Below the pieces are notes generated by a model. That model was given only the letters and a program-made list of their open reading frames with translations. It did not search any database and was not told the DNA's origin. 61,971 nucleotides of DNA from Akkermansia sp. GTDB taxonomy: Bacteria > Verrucomicrobiota > Verrucomicrobiia > Verrucomicrobiales > Akkermansiaceae. Both the position numbers and the translations under genes were made by a program. Position 1 is the stretch's first letter. Each line of letters opens with the position of its first letter. The stretch spans positions 1 through 61,971 of the forward strand of contig JAFWYD010000040.1 in assembly GCA_017517805.1 (NCBI GenBank), in the 5' to 3' direction. Below are positions 1 to 7,193 of this stretch, in pieces.

Positions 1-63
1 ACAACTTGGATAATTCAACGAGTATCATACAAGTATTTACTTGATTATCCGCATGAAAGAATA

Positions 64-95
64 AAAAGAGCCGCTACCCTTTGACGAGTAGCGAC
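64..95 (-). terminator. Rho-independent terminator of the first PEP-CTERM gene
   Basis: Read on the minus strand, a GTCGCTAC/GTAGCGGC hairpin is followed by CTCTTTTT. It lies just after the stop codon at 122. A hairpin of nearly the same sequence follows the PEP-CTERM gene at 33.4-35.1 kb. Confidence 0.75.
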
Positions 96-121
96 CCTTG
101 TTATCAAATTGAAAGATTGAG

Positions 122-817
122 TTACTTGCGGCGACGACGAGCAGCCAGACCTGCCAGAGCCAGCAGGGAAAGCGTGGCGGTGGTCGGCTCGGGGACAGCG
201 GGGGCAGCAGGGACTGCGGTGTAGCTGAGGGCAATGTCGGAAATGGTTACCAACGTATTACCGCCTTCAGCTCCTGTTGAGGGGTTTGCGGTCCAGACAA
301 CAAAAAGCGTGGAAGGGTTCACATCGGCGGTGTTGTAAGTTACGTCTACTGTACCAGCTGTAGTAAGGCCTGTTGTTGCAATCAGTTCAGTTGCAGTAGA
401 AGTAGTTGCATCATAGCTCCAGAGGGAATAGCCTGCTTTCTTGTCATTTGAGAAAGTCAAAGTAATGGCGGAAGCTGTTTCTTCCAACGATACACCAAGA
501 GCTACATACTCACCGCTGAGGGCAGGACGGCTCTTGAATGTGAATGAATTTGTTGATGTAATAGTAATGTCATTGTAATCGTTTTGACCATAGGCCTGAC
601 CTGTGCCACCAAACCAACCCGTCAGGTCGGTATTGCCGATGTTATCAGCGGTAATAGCAGCGGCTAAGTTCTGAATAATTGCAGCAGAAGAGCCTGTTCC
701 AATGCCGGATGCATTGCTGCCTGCAATCCATGTGAAGTCATCAGTGCCAGGCAAGGTCAGCGGGGCAGCCGCAGCCACACCAGCCAGAGCGAGGAGTGTG
801 ATAATTGTTTTCTTCAT
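122..817 (-). CDS. PEP-CTERM sorting-domain protein, paralogue of the gene at 3850
   Basis: Secreted protein of 231 residues. I chose the ATG at 817 because it begins a clean signal peptide (MKKTIITLLALAGVAAAA); an upstream in-frame start at 910 would bury it. The body is a Ser/Thr/Gly-rich beta-type domain with the motif TWIAGSNASGIGTG near the N-terminus. The C-terminus is a PEP-CTERM signal: VPEP, a short hydrophobic stretch, then Arg-Arg-Arg-Arg-Lys. In this family the tail is recognised by an exosortase-type enzyme; none is visible here. The protein is closely similar along its whole length to the product at 3850-4527 on the opposite strand, with the integrase module between them. The role is unknown, probably cell-surface or extracellular. 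A terminator follows. Confidence 0.85.
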   Translation of the reverse strand: MKKTIITLLALAGVAAAAPLTLPGTDDFTWIAGSNASGIGTGSSAAIIQNLAAAITADNIGNTDLTGWFGGTGQAYGQNDYNDITITSTNSFTFKSRPALSGEYVALGVSLEETASAITLTFSNDKKAGYSLWSYDATTSTATELIATTGLTTAGTVDVTYNTADVNPSTLFVVWTANPSTGAEGGNTLVTISDIALSYTAVPAAPAVPEPTTATLSLLALAGLAARRRRK

Positions 818-927
818 GATTAGTAAGAATTGATTGTTATAAGGTTTGTGTGGATTGTGCAGGGGTGTCCAGTCCCACGCGCGACGGAATGCTGAAATAC
901 CTGCTACCATCCAACGACCCTACAATA

Positions 928-1089
928 CAGCATTCTCAATGCAGATGCAAGCCGAAAATTCGCAAAAGATTAGAATTTTAGACCTTACGAGAATGAAGAC
1001 TACTTGCTGATAACTGTTACCGCGAAGCAAACACTACTGTTGTGATTTGATTATCAACACCTAGACAGACTACAGCATTGAGAATGCTG
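928..1089. repeat. 15-bp perfect inverted repeat, arms 132 bp apart
   Basis: CAGCATTCTCAATGC at 928-942 is the exact reverse complement of 1075-1089. The right copy is itself a palindrome (CAGCATT GAG AATGCTG, 1073-1089), and the left copy is a near palindrome. Function unknown. It could be an operator or a recombinase site linked to the nearby integrase. Confidence 0.6.
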
Positions 1090-1120
1090 ACTGCTTATGA
1101 AGTCACACGGCTGCAATTAT

Positions 1121-1250
1121 CCTGAAAATGCCGACACACGCATTAGCGGAGCGTGTGTGTCCTTATCAGGAAACGAAGGGGAAGCATGCCTTCCCCAAGT
1201 TTCACCGAGTGAATAACGATAAGTGAGCAAAGCGAACGGTAGTTATTCAC
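1121..1250. other. three consecutive hairpins at the distal end of the integrase module
   Basis: Hairpin A has outer arms CCTGA (1121-1125)/TCAGG (1166-1170) and inner arms ACACACGC (1134-1141)/GCGTGTGT (1151-1158). Hairpin B is GGGGAAG (1178-1184), loop CATGC, CTTCCCC (1190-1196). Hairpin C is GTGAATAAC (1209-1217)/GTTATTCAC (1242-1250). There is no T-run, so these are not standard terminators. They could be a structured RNA, an element end, or a transfer or recombination site. Confidence 0.5.
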
Positions 1251-1333
1251 GATGTGTCCTTGTCCCTTAATTACCCTAGTTGCTATAATTCATTTATTAT
1301 AAGATAACAGGAGTAATTAGAGAACAGGATGTT

Positions 1334-1627
1334 TCAGGCTAACAAAGTATAATCTTCACCATTGATTATGAAAGCATTGCCAATTTTCTTTTTAAGGCTG
1401 CGCTGCAAAGTCTTTGCAGATACCTTAAAGTGTTCATTGGCAGCATCTTTCATAGTATCGTAACTGTGAATGATACCTTGATTATCCAGGAACACGAACG
1501 GAGGATAAGGTCTTCCTCGTTTGATACTTACTTGCAAGCCGTCCTGCCACACTTTACCCTTGTGGCAGAGTTCTCCTTGCAAGATACTTGTTATCAAAGC
1601 GTTTCTGTTAATAAGGAAGTAGAACAT
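1334..1627 (-). CDS. small protein with a NUMOD/IENR-like DNA-binding segment
   Basis: Predicted product of 97 residues, last ORF of the integrase module. The C-terminal half (about 45-97: FLDNQGIIHSYDTMKDAA, then a predicted helix-turn-helix ending KTLQRSLKKK) looks like the short modular DNA-binding repeats found beside homing endonucleases. No nuclease motif is visible. Its ATG directly follows, in the same frame, the TAG that ends the ORF at 1628. It may therefore be the C-terminal part of one longer protein cut by an amber codon, or a second cistron translated by re-initiation. Base use is AT-rich compared with the chromosome. Confidence 0.45.
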   Translation of the reverse strand: MFYFLINRNALITSILQGELCHKGKVWQDGLQVSIKRGRPYPPFVFLDNQGIIHSYDTMKDAANEHFKVSAKTLQRSLKKKIGNAFIINGEDYTLLA

Positions 1628-2296
1628 CTAGTATTCAAGGTATTCAGTCCTGAATGTTCTACTCATAGCATCATACACCTTAATCTTAAAGCGGTTAGTG
1701 TGTTCCTTCACGGTGTAACCTAACGCTTCCACCTTATCTTTGATACCTAGTGTCTTGACTTCAATACCTCGTTCTGCAAGTTCTCTTTTCTGCTCGTCAG
1801 AATAACTGTAAGCATCGTTAAATGAAACAGCAACGGTGCTTTTGTCAGACAGTCTGGTAAGCCGCTTCTGCTTCCGTGCATCATCAATCGCAGAGCAGGT
1901 AGCAAGGTATTCCTGCCGCAATTTCTTCCACCTTGTTATTGCCTTTTTTTCGTGATATCGACTTTCGCTTGCATTTGCAACTGCGAGTTTCGTATCGTAC
2001 TCCTCAACTTTGAGACGAGCATTCTTATAACACGCCTTTTCCATAATCGTATAACCTCGGGTGAAGTTATGAGTAGCATACAGCACACCCTTGTCCGTGA
2101 CGAGATACTTACTTATCAAGTTGAACTTGGTAATTGAAGTATCAAGGTCAGCAGGGTAGTGCCACCTGATACCAGCAATGATGTCAGCGTTAGCATAACT
2201 CCTAATCTCAAAGTCATTAAACCTTCTTGTAGGCTTCTTCCTTTTGCTAACAGAGCGGAAAGAACCTACACCGTCATAATCATGTTGTGTAACCAT
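1628..2296 (-). CDS. unknown protein of the integrase module
   Basis: Predicted product of 222 residues starting from the ATG at 2296, which lies 25 nt past the integrase stop; a longer reading from a TTG at 2395 overlaps the integrase and is less likely. I do not recognise a family. The protein is rich in Lys, Arg, Asp and Tyr, has a helical middle (about 90-150) and no signal peptide or membrane segment, which fits a cytoplasmic, possibly nucleic-acid-binding protein. The reading frame ends in a TAG followed at once by an in-frame ATG (next entry to the left), so the intact product could run to 1334. The AT-rich composition suggests transfer together with the integrase. Confidence 0.5.
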   Translation of the reverse strand: MVTQHDYDGVGSFRSVSKRKKPTRRFNDFEIRSYANADIIAGIRWHYPADLDTSITKFNLISKYLVTDKGVLYATHNFTRGYTIMEKACYKNARLKVEEYDTKLAVANASESRYHEKKAITRWKKLRQEYLATCSAIDDARKQKRLTRLSDKSTVAVSFNDAYSYSDEQKRELAERGIEVKTLGIKDKVEALGYTVKEHTNRFKIKVYDAMSRTFRTEYLEY

Positions 2297-2321
2297 ACAA
2301 GTAATTATAACGGTGTTCTGG

Positions 2322-3695
2322 TCAAGGTAGTGGGATGTGGTGGTTTTTGTTATCAGCACCTTTCTTTTTCTGCTTCGCTTTCGCTTGTCTAGCAATCAGT
2401 TCCAAGTATTCGTCTTTTTTATAAAATTCCTTTGTCGTCTTCAACTTCTCAAAGATGTGTCGGGCATTAGCCAAGTCCTCCAAGTGTTCAATCATAGCAA
2501 TGGTATCAGCAGCCTTCAAGTCAAGGTAATGCTTTGTCTCTGTATTCGTAGGCGCGTGACCAACAAGATAATTAATACGCGCTTCCTGATAACCTGCTTG
2601 TGTGAGTCTAGTAATGGCTGTTCCACGGAATGAGTGGATTGTGTAAGTGTAGGTTTTCTGTTTTCCTAATCGTTCATACTCATCAAGTTTCCACTTTTTA
2701 CGAAGTCGTGTGAAGTGTTGAATGAGATTACCGTATGAAGTTTCATTATTACCTGTGTAAAGGGGGAATACAACCCCCTTACGATTATCAGGTGCAATGT
2801 TTTGCAACTCTTTCATGCAATACAGGATTTCAAGAATCAAATCAGTAATTCCGAGTTCTGTGACGATACGCTTGTTTTTAGTTTTTCTATGAGTATGTGT
2901 AATGATACCCTTTTGTAAGTCAATGTTTTCCCACTTCAAGCGCAGGATGTCATTTACACGCCATCCTGTGACAATCAGAAAATAGTATTTTGCAAATCGC
3001 TGCAACTTCTGCCACTTATTGAGATGGTTACTTTCCGTGGATGCAATAAGGAACTGCTGCAACTGTTCATTCTCGTATGACTTACGCTTGTGTCCCTCCA
3101 CTCGTGTTATGACTTTTCGTAAAGGTAAGGTTGCGAATGGGTTACTTGGTTTCAAGGGGCTATCTTCATACTTAATCATAGCATCATTGAATACAAACCT
3201 CAATCGTGCTTTGTAGTGTTGAATGGTAGCGTATGCAATCCTTTGACTTTCAAGATACTTATAATACTCTGCCGCAATGGCAGAATTGATACGGTGCAGC
3301 GGTGTTCCTTTGTGCTTCTCATTGAGCCACGCAACAAATGAATTGATTTGATGCCGTGCCACTTTGCGGGCAGTATCGTTCTTGGTAATCGTCAATTCAT
3401 CATCCTTCAGGCTCATAAGATAACCTACGGCTGTAATCTCGTCAGTCTTACCGTGGATACGAATAAAAGCAGCCTGCTCCTTACTCTTGTGTTCTTCCTC
3501 CTCTGCGTGAGCCCGCAGTTCCTTTTCAATAGCCCGCCGCTCCGATGTGGTAGGGGCTTTCTCACCGAGCCACTTTTTAGACTTACGACCATACGGATAC
3601 TTCACCCCTAACGCTTCCTTGGCGTGGTCTTTCCAGATAGCCGTAAAAGTGCGTGTCTTTTTTGAGTAAGTAATGCTCGGCATGCCTTCATGCAT
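2322..3695 (-). CDS. tyrosine recombinase / integrase
   Basis: Phage-type integrase of about 457 residues. The ATG at 3695 has AAGGAG 12 nt upstream; a GTG at 3758 would add 21 residues. The N-terminal part looks like an arm-binding domain (ITYSKKTRTFTAIWKDH), followed by a SAM-like core-binding domain. All catalytic residues of the family are visible: Arg246 (TGWRVNDILRL), Lys271 region (HRKTKNKR), His354-x-x-Arg357 (HSFRG), His380 (LVGHA) and the nucleophile Tyr390 (KHYLDL). It should cut and rejoin DNA at short paired sites. Directly upstream is an 11-bp inverted repeat pair (3770-3780, 3840-3850) abutting the PEP-CTERM gene, a natural candidate substrate. No excisionase, relaxase or phage structural gene is nearby. 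It is more AT-rich than neighbouring chromosomal genes. Confidence 0.9.
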   Translation of the reverse strand: MHEGMPSITYSKKTRTFTAIWKDHAKEALGVKYPYGRKSKKWLGEKAPTTSERRAIEKELRAHAEEEEHKSKEQAAFIRIHGKTDEITAVGYLMSLKDDELTITKNDTARKVARHQINSFVAWLNEKHKGTPLHRINSAIAAEYYKYLESQRIAYATIQHYKARLRFVFNDAMIKYEDSPLKPSNPFATLPLRKVITRVEGHKRKSYENEQLQQFLIASTESNHLNKWQKLQRFAKYYFLIVTGWRVNDILRLKWENIDLQKGIITHTHRKTKNKRIVTELGITDLILEILYCMKELQNIAPDNRKGVVFPLYTGNNETSYGNLIQHFTRLRKKWKLDEYERLGKQKTYTYTIHSFRGTAITRLTQAGYQEARINYLVGHAPTNTETKHYLDLKAADTIAMIEHLEDLANARHIFEKLKTTKEFYKKDEYLELIARQAKAKQKKKGADNKNHHIPLP

Positions 3696-3769
3696 GCGGA
3701 CTTTACGCTCCTTGTCAATGCGAATTTGCAAATCTGCAATAAAAAATCCGATATGCACGCAGAAACAAG

Positions 3770-3850
3770 GACACTTATACCTTGTAAAAATCTATTCTAA
3801 ATAGTAAGCAGCAACACTTTGTAATAAAATAGAGGTCTAGTATAAGTGTC
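3770..3850. repeat. 11-bp inverted repeat enclosing 59 bp, possible recombinase site or invertible promoter
   Basis: GACACTTATAC (3770-3780) is the exact reverse complement of GTATAAGTGTC (3840-3850). The 59 bp between them are AT-rich. On the minus strand they contain TTACAA and, about 17 bp on, TTTAGAAT, a possible promoter firing towards the integrase. The right repeat ends at the first base of the CTG that occupies the start-codon position of the PEP-CTERM gene. Confidence 0.65.
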
Positions 3851-4527
3851 TGAAAAAGACAATTATTGCACTCTTCGCCCTCGCAGGAATGGCTGCTGCC
3901 GCGGACAGCACACCGGTTGCCATCACTCTGCCGGGAAGTGATGATTACACTTGGATTGCTGGCAGCAACGCCAGCGGCATTGGTACTGGTGCTACGGCAA
4001 GTATCGTAGAGAGCCTTGCGACGGCCATTGACAACGCTGACCTGGGAGGTTGGTACGCCGGCACGGGTCAGGCTTATGGTGCTAATGATTATGGTACTGA
4101 CATTAGCATCTCGTCTTCCGGCACATTCTCTTTTAAGAGCCGCCCTGCACTTTCCGGTGAGTATGTAGCTTTGGGCGTGGCTCTTCCGGTAGCGGCTGAC
4201 AGCATCACGCTTTCCTTTGATACCACCAACAAGCTGGGATACTCTGTGTGGAGCTATAATGGCACAACAGCAACCGAGCTGATTGGTCTCACTTATCAGG
4301 GCAATGCCGGTTCCGTCAGCCAGACCTACGACACCGGTACGGTGAATGCTTCTCAACTGTTCGTGCTGTGGACGGCCAACCATCCTACCGGCAATGCTGG
4401 TGGTGGTACTACAGTCACCGTAAGCAACATTGCTCTGAGCTACACCCCCGCCGTTCCCGAGCCTGCTACAGCTACGCTGAGCCTGCTGGCTCTGGCCGGT
4501 CTTGCTGCCCGTCGCCGCCGCAAGTGA
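3850..4527 (+). pseudogene. PEP-CTERM protein whose start codon reads CTG, 5' end replaced by integrase-linked DNA
   Basis: From 3853 the frame encodes a complete signal peptide (KKTIIALFALAGMAAAA) and a protein closely similar to the product of 122-817. It ends in the same VPEPATATLSLLALAGLA tail and Arg cluster. The expected ATG before the Lys-Lys reads CTG (3850-3852), and an in-frame TAG sits four codons upstream at 3838-3840. The first ATG in frame is at 3889, which would delete most of the signal peptide. The match to the paralogue starts exactly where the 11-bp inverted repeat ends, so the native 5' end and promoter appear displaced by site-specific recombination. The rest of the frame is intact, which fits a recent event, a switchable gene, or weak CTG initiation (AGAGGT lies 13 nt upstream). 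Confidence 0.75.
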
Positions 4528-4548
4528 TAGTTTGAATCAAATATTTTC

Positions 4549-4584
4549 AAGACCCCGGAGGCAAGTAGCCCCCGGGGTCTTTTA
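4549..4584 (+). terminator. Rho-independent terminator
   Basis: AAGACCCCGG (4549-4558) pairs with CCGGGGTCTT (4572-4581) and a T-rich run follows. It lies 21 nt after the PEP-CTERM stop. Confidence 0.85.
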
Positions 4585-4707
4585 TTATCTTCTGCATGGA
4601 TGGGAGTGGTGTTGATTCAGGAACAGGGATTGGAAGGACGTTAGTACGTCTGCAAATGGATTCATCCTTGACTTAGGGAGATGAGTCGGGCAAGATGCAG
4701 CCAGGGC

Positions 4708-5067
4708 ATGTATATACCAACACAGGAAGAACGATACAGCAAGGTGGCACGCGTGACGCTGCTGCTGTGCGTTGTAGTACCTTCGGCGGTCGTTATGTGG
4801 CTGGCCGAAATTGCGGACCTTGCGACCTGTACGTATGCCTTCCTGCTGCCTGTCGCCATGCCGCTGGACTGGATGGGTTTTAACAAGGTGGCGGCCTTGT
4901 GTATATCGGCACTTATCCAGGGCATCATCTTCTTCTGGCTCGCCGCCAGCAAGAAACTGAAAGCGAAGACAAAGACAACTATCGCGGTGACCTGGGGTAT
5001 GAGTTTTGCCCTCATCCTGAAAATTCTGATTGCTTTTTCTGTTTATCGCGCCGTACGCGGCATGTAA
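4708..5067 (+). CDS. small integral membrane protein, unknown function
   Basis: Predicted product of 119 residues from the ATG at 4708. An in-frame ATG at 4681 is also possible but lies within a likely promoter (TTGACT at 4668-4673). There are about four hydrophobic segments: residues 11-36, 42-55, 60-80 and 89-115, with short charged loops (KKLKAKTK before the last). No family is recognised and there are no catalytic motifs. It stands alone between the terminator at 4549-4584 and the unknown gene at 5108. The start choice is uncertain; the membrane character is clear. Confidence 0.6.
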   Translation: MYIPTQEERYSKVARVTLLLCVVVPSAVVMWLAEIADLATCTYAFLLPVAMPLDWMGFNKVAALCISALIQGIIFFWLAASKKLKAKTKTTIAVTWGMSFALILKILIAFSVYRAVRGM

Positions 5068-5107
5068 CATGAAAAACTGACAGAGTAAGCGTATATTTTC
5101 GTTGACT

Positions 5108-5752
5108 ATGAGGAAGGTATCAGGCAGAATACCGCACCTCATGCGTTTCCCCCTTATCCTCATTAAGAACGGCAAAGATGCCTACCCCGAGCTCATCACG
5201 GCACCGTGGCAGCTGGGGCAGCCCGGTCTTGATGTGCTGCAGCAGCGCTCCAGCTGGGAGGGGGCTAACTGTTATATGGATGGCCTGCACAGCCGCATTC
5301 TCACGGTTAGCAGCAAGCATAAAGCAACGTTCTGGCAGAGCCTGCTGCACAGCAAGGATCCCGCTTACTGGGATGTGCAGATTGAGTCCACAAGCCCTAA
5401 GGGATACGACCTGGACCTTATTAAAATGGAACTCATGCAAGCGGTGGAGCAGGATGAAATGAACCTTACCGAGTTCTACTCCCCGGAATGCATCACCTAC
5501 CTCATCAACCGCTGCAGCAATTTTGCAGAGATTCTCGTGGTCGGTTGCCTGACCGGCATGTGGAGCGCAGAAAACTCGAACGCCCACTTCCCTGCCCTGA
5601 TTCCCAGCAATGAAAGCCGGGACTGTATCCCCTGCGTCACAGCGCCCGGGTATACCGGCCCGCTGAGTGTGGAGAATATCTCTGCCCTGGCCAGCAAAAT
5701 AATCTTCTCTGAGCACAGCGGCCTGTTCGAGGAAATATCTTCAGCCGAGTAA
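5108..5752 (+). CDS. unknown cytoplasmic protein
   Basis: Predicted product of 214 residues (ATG at 5108; a TTG at 5102 or an ATG at 5141 are alternatives, none with a good ribosome site). No signal peptide, no membrane segment, and no family that I recognise. It contains several aromatic and Cys residues (for example ECITYLINRCSNFAE near 127-141) but no metal-binding spacing. Its 3' end overlaps the 3' end of miaA on the other strand by 12 bp, so the two genes converge with no room for a terminator. Confidence 0.6.
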   Translation: MRKVSGRIPHLMRFPLILIKNGKDAYPELITAPWQLGQPGLDVLQQRSSWEGANCYMDGLHSRILTVSSKHKATFWQSLLHSKDPAYWDVQIESTSPKGYDLDLIKMELMQAVEQDEMNLTEFYSPECITYLINRCSNFAEILVVGCLTGMWSAENSNAHFPALIPSNESRDCIPCVTAPGYTGPLSVENISALASKIIFSEHSGLFEEISSAE

Positions 5753-6670
5753 CAAGGCTATCTTTTCTGCAAGGCTGCGAGGCGTGTCCTGCGCAGTCGC
5801 TACAATGGGGGTCACCCACTTCTCGCGCCGCAACCAGGTTCTCTGCCGCTTCGCGTATTGGCGCGTTGCCAGAGCGATGGCAGCATGCAATTCCTGACGC
5901 GACAGCCTACCTTGCAGGTAATCCTGAATCTGGGTCAATCCCAGGGTCTTGCCGGCGGTTGCAGAGAGCTGTACGCCCTCCAGCGCCGCTACCTCATCGA
6001 TAGCTCCCTCTCGCAGCATCTGCGCAGCGCGTTTCGATATGCGCTCATCGAGTTCTTCAGTATCACGCACAATACAAAACCCCTGCCCTGACGGCTCGCT
6101 CCAATTCTGCCGCCAGTAGGAAAGAGGCTTGCCCCCGAGCAACACAATTTCGAGATTCCTCACCACATAACGCTTATTCTGTAAATCGGTCGATGCAGCT
6201 CCTTCTGCATCGACTAAACGGAAGCGCTCGACCAATTCTTCCAGCGAATTCGCCTCCAATTCTGCTCTTAAGACAGAATCGCTCGGGGGAGCAGGGGAAA
6301 TTCCGTGCGATATAAACTTGACGTAAAGCCCTGAACCTCCTGTGTGTATGGGTAGCATGCCACCTTTTTTCAACCCCTCCGAAATGACTCCTGCCCGCCT
6401 TGCGTGGACAGCTGCATCGTTATTCTCTGTAGGGTCCATGAAGCCTACCAAATGGTGTTTCACGCGAAACATATCCTCTTTTGAGGGAGCAGCCGTAATA
6501 ATGGGCATCTTTTTGTAAACCTGATAGGCATCTGTACTGATTATTTCGGCATTTCCAAGCAATTCTGCCAATTCAATCGCTACAGCACTCTTGCCACTTC
6601 CAGTAGGACCAAGAATAAATAAAGAATCCATTGTTCCATGTGGAACATTAATATTACACGGGTTCGCCAT
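5741..6670 (-). CDS. miaA: tRNA dimethylallyltransferase
   Basis: Adds the dimethylallyl group to A37 of tRNAs that read UNN codons. Visible family motifs: P-loop GPTGSGKS (about residues 21-28), STDAYQVYKKM in the position of the family's DSxQvY motif, HHLVGF, GGSGLYVK and the C-terminal RQYAKRQRTWLRRE. The length of 309 is normal. The ATG at 6670 has AAAGGAG 9 nt upstream and overlaps the preceding gene by 17 bp, so translation is probably coupled; an ATG at 6631 would match many homologues better. A parS-like palindrome (6632-6647) sits between these two starts and is translated as NVPHGT if the longer form is made. It is last in an operon with three DUF805 genes. Confidence 0.93.
   Translation of the reverse strand: MANPCNINVPHGTMDSLFILGPTGSGKSAVAIELAELLGNAEIISTDAYQVYKKMPIITAAPSKEDMFRVKHHLVGFMDPTENNDAAVHARRAGVISEGLKKGGMLPIHTGGSGLYVKFISHGISPAPPSDSVLRAELEANSLEELVERFRLVDAEGAASTDLQNKRYVVRNLEIVLLGGKPLSYWRQNWSEPSGQGFCIVRDTEELDERISKRAAQMLREGAIDEVAALEGVQLSATAGKTLGLTQIQDYLQGRLSRQELHAAIALATRQYAKRQRTWLRREKWVTPIVATAQDTPRSLAEKIALLLG
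6632..6647 (-). promoter_or_regulatory. parS-like site 1
   Basis: TGTTCCATGTGGAACA on the plus strand, so the TGTTCCACATGGAACA form reads on the minus strand. It matches the known ParB site type (TGTTNCACGTGNAACA) except for one central base. It lies within the 5' codons of miaA. Confidence 0.75.
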
Positions 6671-7193
6671 ATTTGTTAACTCCTTTAGTACCAGGAAGTA
6701 AGGTTAATACAAAGAAGAAAATGGAAAAGAAATCAACCATGATGCGAATGAAGTGCACGTAACTATTATTTACTCTTAAAACTTGTAAATCAAAGTCTTG
6801 TGCAGAGAAATCGCAAACGAGGATTTCTTGCGCTACATTGAAAACGGTATAAGCAAACACGATAGAAAACAAAGAATAGTACAAAGAAATCCACCATCCG
6901 CTGAAATTCACATCATGCAATCGTCGGACAAAGACGGAAAGCATGGGCATAGCTAAATAGATGACAATCGCTAACTCTATCAGTATGAATAAATAACCTA
7001 GAATGGGCAACAAAACGAAGGGTAAAACAGAAAAAAGAGTTCCAATGATAGTTACAGACCAGTATTCAAAGCGCCCTGCCCTGCCCTGGAAGCGAGAATA
7101 GTTTTCTTTGGCAAAATTCCTGCGAAAATATCTCCACGATTCAGAAATTAGTGTTCCACGTGGAACTTCTGGAAGTTGATGATGTTCATTCAT
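6654..7193 (-). CDS. DUF805 membrane protein
   Basis: Product of 179 residues in the DUF805 (YhaH/YhaI-type) inner-membrane family, whose function is not established. About four membrane segments are seen, with the family signature FVRRLHDVNFSGWW (about 90-103) and the end motif LPGTKGVNKYGEP (family LpG..G.N.yGp). It is third of three tandem paralogues; its start overlaps the stop of the preceding one by 4 bp (ATGA), and miaA overlaps its end. The parS-like site at 7152-7167 lies within its first codons (read as EVPRGT). Confidence 0.85.
   Translation of the reverse strand: MNEHHQLPEVPRGTLISESWRYFRRNFAKENYSRFQGRAGRFEYWSVTIIGTLFSVLPFVLLPILGYLFILIELAIVIYLAMPMLSVFVRRLHDVNFSGWWISLYYSLFSIVFAYTVFNVAQEILVCDFSAQDFDLQVLRVNNSYVHFIRIMVDFFSIFFFVLTLLPGTKGVNKYGEPV
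7152..7167 (+). promoter_or_regulatory. parS-like site 2
   Basis: TGTTCCACGTGGAACT. The central CACGTG is the perfect parS core and only the last base departs from full symmetry. It lies inside the DUF805 gene at 6654-7193. Confidence 0.75.

Larger units (their letters stand above)
818..1333. other. gene-free region between PEP-CTERM gene and integrase module
   Basis: I see no convincing gene in these roughly 500 bases. The part next to 817 should hold the promoter of the PEP-CTERM gene (TATAAC read on the minus strand at about 834-839). The rest holds an inverted repeat pair (928-942 and 1075-1089) and a run of three hairpins (1121-1250), listed separately. Base composition becomes AT-rich towards 1333, matching the integrase module. 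Confidence 0.5.

Noticed and set aside
1254..3774. defined att sites (direct repeats) bordering the integrase module
   Set aside because: I looked for a direct repeat of the sequence around 3840-3860 between 820 and 1330 and found only 7-bp matches (ATAAGTG, CTGAAAA), too short to claim.
3775..4383. 202-codon minus-strand frame opposite the PEP-CTERM gene
   Set aside because: Shadow of a real coding frame whose signal peptide and C-terminal tail match two other proteins in the window.
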